A DNA stretch of 64,000 nt, taken from contig OY294067.1 in the NCBI GenBank assembly GCA_958510875.1, positions 147,920,243 through 147,984,242 of the forward strand, in the 5' to 3' direction. Shown here piece by piece: positions 22,317 through 31,855 of this stretch (its first letter is position 1; every line of letters starts with the position of its first letter). Position numbers and translations under genes: made by a program. The DNA comes from Endomychus coccineus (lineage: Eukaryota; Arthropoda; Insecta; Coleoptera; Endomychidae). Below the pieces are notes generated by a model. The model was not told where the DNA came from. It did no database searches and saw only the letters and a list, made by a program, of their open reading frames with translations.

Positions 22317-23080
22317 TTTTTATTGTCCATAAGACCAATAGTAACATGGTATAAGACACATCAAAAATATACAGGTATGTGAGTAAACAAATAATGAAAT
22401 AGATAAATGAAAACGTATTTTGCTACAACAAATAAGACAGAAAAGGAAAAATAAAGAGAAAAAATGGTGCAAAGAAATATTAAGATAATACTTCCTGTGG
22501 AAAGTTACGAATAGTAAATACGATTATAGCCCAGTATCTACTATACTTATTCATGAATATTAAATTAGGGAATTGAAGGAACTGCGGAAGTTTATTGAAC
22601 ATCTTCATGCCCATATATCGTGGACTTTTTTCATACAGAGACATCTTATGCTGAGGTATCAACAGGTCTGCTCGGCCTCTAGTAAGATGAGTATGATTGA
22701 AATCATTGCGGGGAAAAGAACCAACATTTATTATGACATATATCAAAAGTTGCTTTATATATGAAGATGTTTCTACATGAGGTTCTTCTATTTGCTCCTA
22801 CCATACTTCTTACTGCAAGCTCCTGCATCAGGAAGACTCGTTCTGATTTAGATGCAGATCCGCAGAATATAATGCCATAAGAACATCTGGAATGAAACTG
22901 TGCATGATAATAGGATAGTAGTATGCATCTACTTGTAAGACTGTGCAATCTCCTCAAAGCATAACACATAGTTGATAAGGAGTCACGAAAAAATATAATA
23001 AACGTGAGCATAGAACTATGAAAATGTCTCCATTCAAAGTTACGAAACATAATGAGAACCTGATATTGAAGCAATCCCAC
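22300..23080 (-). mobile_element. Jockey-like non-LTR element, 3' end
   Basis: The - strand reads YHAQFHSRCSYGIIFCGSAS, ERVFLMQELAVRSMVG and RRTSCRNIF at about 22790-22920, the conserved C-terminal region of jockey-type RT proteins (YGIIFWG, RVF-x-LQK-A-x-R-x-I, SCR). Near 22600-22690 RGRADLLIPQHKMSLYE and YMGMKMFNKLPQ give the usual terminal motif. Frameshifts are present. It is 5' truncated near 23080, where it interrupts Polinton-like sequence upstream of the integrase C-terminus. Confidence 0.8.
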
Positions 23081-23094
23081 TCTCACATTAAGTT

Positions 23095-23430
23095 GACTCA
23101 GCCTCATGAATACAACGTTGGGGATGCTGTGCGAAGTAAAGATAAATCTTCGAGAAGGAGTACACACCTAATTGGAGTACGGAAATATTTGAAATGACTG
23201 CTGTGAGAATTAACAACCCAGTCACTCATCTGTTGGAAGATATGAACAGCTCACCAATCCGCAGCTGTTTCTATGAAGAAGAATTGCAGAAAACCAAACA
23301 GCCAGATATCTATTTGATAGAGACGGTGCTCCGAAAAAATAGTGATGAAATGTATGTGGAATGATATGATGTAGAAGAAGATAGGTGGATTAACAATTTT
23401 CCTGTGCGTGCCTTAATAAAATATTAGAGG
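23095..23430 (+). pseudogene. Polinton-like integrase, C-terminal SH3/chromo region
   Basis: After the retroelement junction, + frames read NVGDAVR, then in another frame WSTEIFEMTAVRINNPVTHL and CFYEEELQKTKQPDIYLIE, then VLRKNSDEMYVEW with a stop, and RWINNFPV. V-G-D-x-V-R, W-x-x-E-I-F, the FYE-x-EL motif and the chromodomain-like V-L-R...V-x-W...W-I series form the known C-terminus of DDE integrases of Polinton-like elements. The catalytic core is missing or destroyed by the upstream insertion. Confidence 0.65.
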
Positions 23431-23466
23431 GTCCAACACGGTCAAAGTCGAACAATCAATCAGTTT

Positions 23467-25600
23467 GTGATGATGTCTCATTTGAAGAACATTTTTATTC
23501 ATAGTGTGCTTACCACCGTTCACGATCCAGAAAAATCCATGAGCATGTGTACAAGTTTCATGGAATTCGTTGAAAAATTAGAATTACCATTCAAAAATTG
23601 GATAATCGCTCGAAAACTAATAACGTTTATTATTTGGGCCTCAAGCGATTGCACATGTGTAGATATTTTCTGTTTCGGAAGAAATTTCGATCCATCCGAG
23701 GAAGATTGGAAGATAATTGATGTATTCTGGAGGCGAGTTCAAATATGAACATAGAAGGATCAATTTCGTTTTGCATCAAATTTCAGGCATTATTCCTGAA
23801 CCAGAATCGTTTATACTGGATTGTTTCAGGGTGCTTCGCGATTTTAATGTCGATTTCTATTGGATCGCGTTTCTACCATACCAGTGTGGAATAATGGATC
23901 TGTGCAGCATCCGAAGAGATACTTCAAATTCTTTCAATTTTCGGGTTTTTAGAAAGTTATATGGGATGAAGGGTGAAGCCAACTATACAGGGTGTTTCAG
24001 TTTTTCGTTCATAACTTCGGCAAACGATGAAACTTCTAAAAATAATAGGGGTCTTTCATATAAAATTTTTCTCTAGATCACTTCGTTTCCGAGATACAGA
24101 GTGTTGAAATTGAAAAAAAAAATTAGTTTTTGCGAATATCTCCGGAAACGTTCATCGTACAGAAAATAACTTCTGTAAGCAATCTCTACACATAGTAAGC
24201 TATGTTTTGTGCGATGAAAATTTCTTTTTTATTCATAATTGTTGAAGATTTTGAAGACACTCATTTGAACCGCCAATGTCTTTTACACAAAAAAGGTATA
24301 CCTGGTCATAAGCTCCAAACTTGACCGTTTTCGAGAAAAATCAACTTTTATGATGAAAAACATTGACAATTCTTTGAAATAAAATTAATTTTTCACCAAT
24401 CAAACGAAATTTCTTTAAACAAGTGACAAAACCAAAAAATTGACCATGTTTTTCAACATAAAAGTTGAGTTTCTCGAAAACGGTCAACTTTAGAGCTTAT
24501 GATCAAGATGAATTTTTTTGTGTAGAAGACATTGGCTGTTCGAATGTCCATCTCAAAACCGTACTTTTCCAGTGGCGTAGAAGTTGGGGAGAAAAACAAC
24601 CACTACCCCTTCAAAATCTTCATCAATTATCAATAAAAAAAAATTTTGTATCGCACAAGGCATAGCTTACTATGAGTACAGATCGCTTACAGAAGCTGTT
24701 TTCTGTACGATGAAAGGTTCAGGAGATATTCCCCAAAAACTTTTTTTTTCAATTTCAACACCTCGAAAACGAAGTGATTTAGAGAAAAGCTTTATATGAA
24801 GGGCCCCTATTATTTTTAAAAGTTCTATCGTTTGACGAAGTAATGAACGAAAAAACTGAAACACCCTGTAGACATTACGAATTTTATGTTTCGACATTCT
24901 CCTGCGGAATTTCGACAATATCAAAGAAAGATGCTATTGGTGATGAATGATCTGCATGTAAATAAATATTTAGGAAGTGTACATCGGACTAGATCAAACA
25001 ATTCAACAGTTTCAGCAGAATGTCCTCTCAAGATAGTGGTGTATCTGGAGAAGATAGTTGTACTGGGTTGAATGAAATTTCAGATGAGTTTGAAATGAGA
25101 GCTAAGGATGAAAAGTTCCTATTGATGAATACAACTTATCCGTTGGAAGGAGGCTCTGATATCCTATGTGGGTTGAGTTCAGTGCAAACATTCACCTTGA
25201 CATCCTCTCTGAATCATTTTTCACAAAATTGTAAACTTACCTTTGGACTGCTGGGATGATATGATTTCATCGATATCCTCAAAGCAAAAATAAGTGAATT
25301 CTTCACGAACTCAGATATCAATTTCGCATCAACACCTATTAAATCTGACAAATATTGTTGAATAGTTTAACTCGTTTATGCCAATGATGTTAAAGTTACG
25401 AATCATGATACACATTTTTGGTTGTGTGAGGAAAATGTTCGAGAGATTATTCAGATCGACGATGGAGTGTTATCACATCGAGTATTTTCCAGAACAATCT
25501 GGATTTTCTTCATATTATCATAAAGTTATTGATATGATTGAAAGCATGAGCAATCATGCTGATGAAATTGAACTCTTTTATTGTTTTATGATTTAGGGCA
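23467..25600 (+). other. Unrecognised frames of the Polinton-like element, split by a MITE
   Basis: Open frames lie at 23467-23748, 23717-24076 (coding only to the MITE at 23988), 25020-25259 and 25378-25596. The first two overlap by 32 bp in different frames (MMYSGGEFKYEHRRIN), suggesting one frameshifted protein. I do not recognise these sequences. The 23988-24868 MITE separates the left and right halves. Confidence 0.4.
23988..24868. mobile_element. Tc1/mariner-type fold-back MITE, TA target site
   Basis: The element begins CAGGGTGTTTCAGTTTTTCG and ends with its inverted complement CACCCTG at 24862-24868, flanked by TA on both sides (23986-23987, 24869-24870). The two halves are imperfect reverse complements over nearly their whole length, with arms of about 400 bp around a centre near 24430. 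No transposase is encoded. TA duplication and the CAGGGTGTTTC end indicate mobilisation by a Tc1/mariner-superfamily enzyme. Confidence 0.9.
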
Positions 25601-25927
25601 ATATATCCTGATTCTCAATTATCTTGTTTTATTAAAACACATACATCTCAGTTAAATATTTATTCTCATATTTTTTTCATAAATTTAAACGGATACATAT
25701 ATATCTTAAAATTGATATGAAGATATACACAATCTAGAATTGAAACGTATACATTATATAAGATCAAAATTGAAAAATTAACATATAGAATCCAAAAGGT
25801 TAAGATTGGAATATCAGAAGGAGGGCGTATCTATTATTACATTGGCTTACACTACTTCGTATCCCCCTTTCTATGAACAAAATCATATCGATATCTTTGT
25901 GAATTTGAAGGAGAATTTCCGTATATT
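25601..25927. other. No recognisable gene
   Basis: AT-rich (tatacata-type) sequence between the unassigned + frames and the - strand polymerase remnant. No motif seen. Confidence 0.5.
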
Positions 25928-26795
25928 TTAACATACAATCCTATGAGAACCTGGGTGAAGTGAAGCTATACGCTGGTTTGAGATTATATATCTCCACACA
26001 TTTTTCCCTGAAATTTTCAAGTATAAATCAGAATACTCACCCAAATTACTACAATTGAATTCATGCCAAACGTCTTGTGCATGTTCATTTTCTTCCTCGC
26101 TTATCGATTCCTCCTTCAATTTATCATCAGATTTCTCTATCGGCGGTGAGTTCATCTCATTCAATCTATCCCTTCCATCTGAATGTTCATAAGGGAAAAA
26201 CCCTCACGAGACAATAATTTGAACTGTTCATTGGATAAATGACGAAATTTCCGCTTGAAAGTTTTCAAATGATCTATATTTAAAAGAGAGACTAGCTGAT
26301 CTACTGGTGCTTTCATGAATCTACATGAAGCGATGAAGCGGAATTTTACAGAAGATGAGAAAGACCCCCCATGTGAAGCTTATATATGTCTCTGTGTTTA
26401 TGGGAAGTACTTGGATATTTGTTGGCTTCAGCTAAGTCTCGTATTGATAGAAACATATCATACTCACTCAAATCATGTGCTTATACTGGTACAATGAACT
26501 TATGTTCATAATTCAGATTGCAACCCTGATGGGCTGAACCTCTATATGTTCCTGTGAAATGACAATGGTCTCGAACACGTATTTCAGCTCCATTGAAATT
26601 CTCCTCCCAGATATGGCATTTAGTCTATCGCGTTAAATTACCTGCACTAAAACTCAAAAGTATATTTATTAGATTTCAATTTCATTTCGATAAATTCACT
26701 TATTTCATCTAATTGCTGTGTTAGCCATTCAGCCGGTTCAGGTCCTCTATAGTTATCATATTTAGATACGGAATCTACACTACATAAAATTTCAA
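25928..26795 (-). pseudogene. Protein-primed DNA polymerase B, degenerate
   Basis: Reading 5' to 3' on -: KYDNYRGPEPAEWLTQQLDE (about 26690-26760); RDHCHFTGTYRGSAHQGCNL (about 26510-26580), an EndoVII-like C/H zinc motif typical of insect Polinton-type polymerases; HDLSEYDMFLS (about 26455-26490), matching the exonuclease HNLSGYD block; NEQFKLLSREGFFPYEH (about 26180-26240); and FNCSNLGEYSDLYLK (about 26015-26060), the last matching the exonuclease D-x-x-L-x-L-K-T-D block. The polymerase palm is absent. Protein-primed replication of the element would depend on this enzyme. Confidence 0.75.
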
Positions 26796-26819
26796 AACAA
26801 AATCCCAATGACTTGGCAA

Positions 26820-27787
26820 TCCAATCAGAATACAGAAACTATCGAAATAAATTAACAGCATCAATGAAGAAATCCAAGATTGATAATTACACGAAAAAAA
26901 TAAGCTCAAGCAAGTCTTCATCCAAAGTCTTCTGGGAAACCGTAAAAAAATCTGTCAAAATTACAAGGAATCCAATCAAATCAAGGAAATGAAAGTTGGT
27001 ATAATCAAACCTACGCATAAAACAGGAAATAAAACAGATGTGATGAATTACAGACCGACATCTCTCATCGTGACACTATCTAAAATTATAGAAAAAATCT
27101 TGAAAGCAAGAATAACGAATTTTATTGATAAATATAATATATTGTCAGATAAACAGTTTGGATTTAGAGATGGACGTTCAACACAAGATGTCATAGCATA
27201 TGTCACAAAAAAGATTCATGAAGCTTTGGATAAAAGGGAACCTATTTTGGGTATTTTTGTTGATCTGGAAAAGGCCTTCGATACAATAAGCCATAAAAGA
27301 TCAATTGCGAAACTTGAAAGAATAGGCTTCAGAGATATGGCTCTGAAGCTAATTAGAGGTTATTTATCGGAACGACAACAATATGTGGAAATAGAGGGAT
27401 CATTGAGTACAAGTCGAGTAATTGAATATGGCGTACCACAGGGTACAATTTTAGGTCCTGTATTATTCAATCTTTATATAAATTATCTTCTAGAGACAAG
27501 GGGTGATAGAATATTACTCAGTCTTGCAGATGACACAGTGGTAATATATAAGGCGAATTCTTGGGAGGAAGAGAAGATGAAAGCAGAACAACATTTTTCT
27601 CGTATTCACCGATGATTCACCACGAATCTCCTGACGGTTAATGTACTGAAAACAAAGTTTATTTCATTTACTTCATATAATAAATATCTAACCAATTTTG
27701 ATGTGCCGGAAATATCTTCCGGAAATGAAACCTTATATATGAGAAAATCTGACCAAATGAAGTAGCTCGGTATAAAGATTGACAAAC
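26820..27787 (+). pseudogene. Non-LTR reverse transcriptase, 5'-truncated
   Basis: A readable linker (NYTKKISSSKSSSKVFWETV near 26885-26945) precedes an open frame at 26989-27615. The RT carries NYRPTSLIVTLSKIIEK, KQFGFRDGRSTQD, GIFVDLEKAFDTI (motif A), YGVPQGTILGPVLFNLYIN (motif B/C) and LADDTVVIYK (ADD catalytic box). After a stop at 27613 the frame shifts to LGIKIDKHFFF and then stops at the 3' tail of a - strand retroelement inserted at about 27788. Motifs point to a jockey/CR1-type element; the EN domain is missing. Confidence 0.9.
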
Positions 27788-28292
27788 ATTTCTTTTTCTT
27801 TAGAATAGAATAGAAATTTATCAGCAATTAATTACAAGAGAATAACAATTATTAATTATAAAATTAAAATAACTAAAACTTTCAATCATAGAATAAAATC
27901 TCAAAATAAATATAATTATTGCTAATAAAGATTAAATCCCAAAATGCATGAAATGCATTTGTGCGGGACGAGAAATGCATATGTAAATGCAATATTACTT
28001 GAAACAATTATAAACAAATATTAACGATTAACCCAAAAAAAAACACCTTAACACAATAATACAAAGTACAATAATTTCACGGAAATATAATATAAAAAAC
28101 TTAGAAATAGTATCCATATGAAAAACATATAGATACACCAATGAACATAGATAAAACATACATCAGTAATTCAATGTGCCCTAAAACATTAGGTATATAT
28201 AAATATCACAAATGTGTTGAATAATACACAATATTGATAAGCATGACAATGAATGTGAAACAGTATAAATAGATAAAAGTGCTATGGAATAA

Positions 28293-30026
28293 TTAAGTGT
28301 TTTTGGAGTCAATAATATTATTTATAGTTTTCCTACTAATTCTATGGATGTACTGCTGTAATTCTTTTCTAAATTTTTTTTCTTGTGAAATGACTTGCAA
28401 TCTACGGGGGAGAGAATTGAAAACTTTAGCTGCCAAATAATTGAATGAACGCTGAGCAGTAGTTGAGTAGGTTTTTGGTATTACAATATTAGTACGTTGT
28501 CGGGTGCCGTGAGTATGTTCGGGATAGGTTTTGAATTCATTCATTTGCCTACATGCTATATTATAATAAAACAGAGTTCTTAGATCTATAGTTTGACTTT
28601 CCTGAAACAGTTTGTCACTTGGGGGTAAGTATTAGGTTTTTCTAACCATATCTTTGGGAATCTTTTTTGTAGTACTTGCAGTTTATTTAGATGAATATTG
28701 AGAACACCACCCCAGGCAATTATACCATAACACAAGTGAGGAGCAGCTAGCGAGTGATAAATAATTTTAATAAGATTTTTCGTTAAAAATTGATTAAGTA
28801 ACCGGAATGTGTGAAGAATTTTCCTTACTTTCTTCGAGACATAATTTATGTGAGAGTTCCAACGTAGATTTTTGTCCATTTTTATCCCAAGATAAGTAAC
28901 TTCATTTGCCGATTCTATTTTGAAGTTCTTAGTAATATCGAGATAATTAAAATTCGGAGATGTAAGTGTAGTTAGATGAAAAGGTAAGTATTGTGTTTTC
29001 TCTGAATTAATTGTTAATAATTTGTTGTCAAAGAAATTTTTTATATGTAAGAAATCCCTTCCTATCCGTTTTTTCAAATCCTTCCAGGATTGTGCAGAAT
29101 AGAATAAATCCGTATCATCTGCATACCTTATTTTATTACTGGATGTTGGAATTTGAAACTGACTATTTATACATATTGTATAAATGTGAAAAGTATCGGC
29201 CCGGAACTGTACCCTGCGGTACAACATATTCCACTTCACGAAAATTGCTTTCAGAATAATTTATTTTAGTACATTGCTTTCTGTGGGATAAATAGTTTTT
29301 CAATAATTTCAACGTGATGTTTCTGAAACCTACAGTTTCCAACGTTTCAAGAAGTTGAGTATGGCTCACAGAGTCAAAGGCTTCAGTAAGGTCAACAAAT
29401 ATCACTAAACATTTCTTTTTCTAATGAGTTATATATTAATCTGTTCAGATTTGCCAACGCATGCTGTGTACTACGCTTTTCTCTAAAACCGTATCGCTTA
29501 TAGTGGCTTCTGTGAGTCGGAAAAAAGGCCGAAAAAAGCAAATATTTCAGAGCCTAACGAAAGTTCCTCAGCTACGAGTTTTGAAGTTTTTGAAGAGATA
29601 TCGTCTATGCCGGGACATTTATTACTATTTAATTGACATATATAGTGTTTCACCTCTTGTGGACAAGTTGGATGTAGATAGAATGATATGCTTTGGAGCT
29701 TTGTTTCAAATTTCACGTTACTGTCTGGTTTTAATTTTTCGGTGGGCTTTTTACCAACTTCAGAGAAAAAATTATTGAAAGATAATACTCTTTCCATTTG
29801 GATCATTTATTATATTTATTTCGTTATTTTTTATTTTATTACTACAGATCTTTTTAGTGACATTCCATAGTTCCTTAGAATTATTATTACAATTCCGAAT
29901 TTTGTTTTTACGGAATTCCATTTTTTCTTTCTTTATTTTATTTGTCACTTTATTCCTCAACATTTTGTAGTTATTATGAAGAGTTTCTTCGAGCTGATCA
30001 TTTATTGTGTAACGAATCTCGCTCAT
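28293..30026 (-). pseudogene. Non-LTR ORF2: linker, RT and C-terminus
   Basis: From 30026 a linker (NYKMLRNKVTNKIKKEKMEF) leads to 29498-29806 (LSFNNFFSEVGKK, SNKCPGIDDIS). The RT is at 29163-29405 (VDLTEAFDSVSHTQLL, where Lys of K-A-F-D is Glu-Ala, and VVPQGT), then 28586-29239 (RYADDTDLFYS with the YADD box, and LGIKMDKNLRWNSHI). The last segment, 28293-28544 (RQRTNIVIPKTYSTTAQRSF, FNSLPRRLQ), is the typical non-LTR C-terminus. Several frame breaks make it inactive. Confidence 0.88.
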
Positions 30027-30180
30027 TAATTAAATTTATTAAACTGCTGGATATCCAATTTTCTCTTTTTATCACCAAACGATTACATTTGAATTCTCTA
30101 GTGCAGCAATGTAATTTTGCTTTGAATATATTGATAAAGTTATATGTTGCAGGTTCCGTTTCCATGCTGTCTAGATGCTG

Positions 30181-30760
30181 CTAGGATGTAAAAAACAATA
30201 AATTTTTTAGTTTTGAGTAATTTATCTTTTCAATAGTGTTATTGTTAGTGTAATTGGTGTAATTCATAGACGTTTTAATTGTACTGTTACTACTCAGGAC
30301 TATTTGTAATGCTACTGAATAATGATCTGTAATATTTGTCTTGATTATAATAGGTAGAGTTACATCACTTATATTTGCTTTACTTTTAATAAAAATATGA
30401 TCCAGGCAAGATTTACAATGAGCGGTTACTCTAGTATGTTTATTCATGAAAGATTCAAAGCTATATAGAGACATCACATTTAAATACTCTCGCGCATTCT
30501 CTTCATCAGACACTAGATTACGTTAATACCATTGATATCAATTATATCAAAAATGTAATTTGAAGTATTTCTGACATAAATTAAAGTTCCATCGTTTTTA
30601 TTAATGGTTCCCGAATTATACACATGGTTATACCTGTTTATACTGAAAAGATTCACATCAAAATTTGATAAATTGAAAGTTTCAGTAAGGAAAATGACAT
30701 CAAATGACGAGTCAAAAGACATTAGAAAAACTCTAAATTCATCCAAATTTTAACTTATAC
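30181..30760 (-). pseudogene. Non-LTR ORF2: AP endonuclease domain
   Basis: The piece from 30746 reads FDVIFLTETF (catalytic Glu), INRYNHVYN and NDGTLIYVR. The piece from 30513 reads SCLDHIFIKSK (S-x-L-D-H, catalytic Asp/His) and NITDHYSVAL (S/T-D-H). These are the conserved APE-type endonuclease motifs, and the catalytic residues survive. A frameshift lies between the two pieces near 30513, and the frame ends before the RT. Confidence 0.85.
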
Positions 30761-31017
30761 TTCGTATATTATGAATAATCCTAAATTCATCAGAAGAAGA
30801 GTTAATTCTAAAAGCCTCGTTACATTCATGGCCATTTGAAACACTTTCAGTTATTATCACATTTGAATAGAAATCACGTATATATGGATCCATAATTTGT
30901 TATGACTCCTCAATTTTAAATTAAAAATACACAAATGTTAGTTTTTTAAAAAAACTTCACTTTTATTTTAGTTTTAATACTATCTTTATTAGAGTTACTT
31001 TTGAGACGTTTACTATC

Positions 31018-31830
31018 TTAATTACCTCCTTTAATTTTCTTATTCAAAGGAGATCCTTTATCTACTGATCTAGTTTTTGGATGGTCCAATTTTGTGTACT
31101 TAAGCGTATCTATTCTATTCTGAGTTTGATTTCCTTCCACAAAAGTAGTGGATACTTCATCATTCATTATCCTTGCAATATTATTGCCTTCGTCTAAATT
31201 ATTTTTCGATTGGTAATCCACGAAGGGAGATGCTGGAGCACTATTTTGTCTCTCTCGAAATTCAGAATTTTCCTGATCATTCATATTTTCGGCTGTGGAC
31301 ACTTTGTCGTCAACAAAAAGCTTATTATGTCTGATGTAACATTTATCATTCGTTTCAAGTTTAGCTAACTTCAAATGTCTTCGTAAGATCTGATAATCTC
31401 TTTGTTCCGCAGGTGTGAGATCGTTGTTTATGTATAACGAACCTTTCAGTTTATAAGTATCTTTGAGCACTTGTTTCTTTTTAAGAAAAGTCACGAATTT
31501 TATGATCATAGGTTTTTTATTTGAGTTTCCAATAATATACAGATTGTTAAGGTCAGTTAAATGTAAATCGATTCCTAATAATACTTTTAACTGTTCTAAA
31601 ACGTACTGAGTAATATCTTGCCCTTCAGGAATCTGTAGGCCGAAAATTACGATATTGTTTTTCTTGTTACGTTCTTCGAAAGTTTCTGATTTCTTTACTC
31701 TGTTATTTAATTCTTCTATTTTGAGGAGCAGTCTCGTTTCCGATGCTTCTACAGTAATTTTTAGTTCATTTCTGTTCTTGACTATTTCACTCAATATTTG
31801 CGCATTTGTTATTTGTACCTCTTTTGACAT
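31018..31830 (-). CDS. Non-LTR ORF1 protein (RNA-binding chaperone type)
   Basis: An intact 270-codon frame, Met at 31830. Residues about 5-55 form a predicted coiled coil (heptad Leu/Ile pattern ending LLLKIEELNNRVKKSETFEE). It is followed by KKNNIVIFGL, the start of the RRM-like domain of L1/CR1-type ORF1p. YIIGNSNKKPMIIKFVTFLK is the RRM core, and LKGSLYINNDLTPAEQRDYQ matches the C-terminal domain. The last 80 residues are polar and end basic (LNKKIKGGN). The protein would trimerise and coat element RNA. Confidence 0.8.
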   Translation of the reverse strand: MSKEVQITNAQILSEIVKNRNELKITVEASETRLLLKIEELNNRVKKSETFEERNKKNNIVIFGLQIPEGQDITQYVLEQLKVLLGIDLHLTDLNNLYIIGNSNKKPMIIKFVTFLKKKQVLKDTYKLKGSLYINNDLTPAEQRDYQILRRHLKLAKLETNDKCYIRHNKLFVDDKVSTAENMNDQENSEFRERQNSAPASPFVDYQSKNNLDEGNNIARIMNDEVSTTFVEGNQTQNRIDTLKYTKLDHPKTRSVDKGSPLNKKIKGGN

Positions 31831-31855
31831 TATGTTAATAGATGTAAGTTTTTAC

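Larger units (their letters stand above)
14400..26795. mobile_element. Polinton/Maverick-like endogenous DNA virus, copy 1 (degenerate)
   Basis: Capsid-like, penton-like, protease, packaging ATPase, integrase and protein-primed polymerase remnants, the hallmark set of Polintons/adintovirus-like elements, are found within 12.4 kb together with a DUF8207-like gene and other family-associated frames. Protease and capsid genes lie on - (15.7-18.1 kb), the ATPase to integrase run on + (18.25-23.4 kb), polymerase on - (25.9-26.8 kb). Nearly every gene is broken. I could not define terminal inverted repeats, so the limits are set by the outermost recognised genes. Secondary insertions occupy 22.1-23.08 kb and 23988-24868. 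Confidence 0.8.
27788..31855 (-). mobile_element. Non-LTR retrotransposon, near full length
   Basis: On the - strand it contains ORF1, an AP-type endonuclease, RT and a conserved C-terminus, then ends in a short attctattct tail at about 27795-27805. The total is about 4.07 kb. The 3' UTR is about 500 bp (27800-28290). It is inserted into another RT on the opposite strand. ORF1 is intact but ORF2 is broken many times. An L2/CR1- or jockey-like affiliation is inferred. Confidence 0.85.

Noticed and set aside
22703..23167. 154-codon - strand frame as a separate gene
   Set aside because: It contains jockey-type RT C-terminal motifs and belongs to the decayed non-LTR element; its upstream part is antisense to the integrase remnant.
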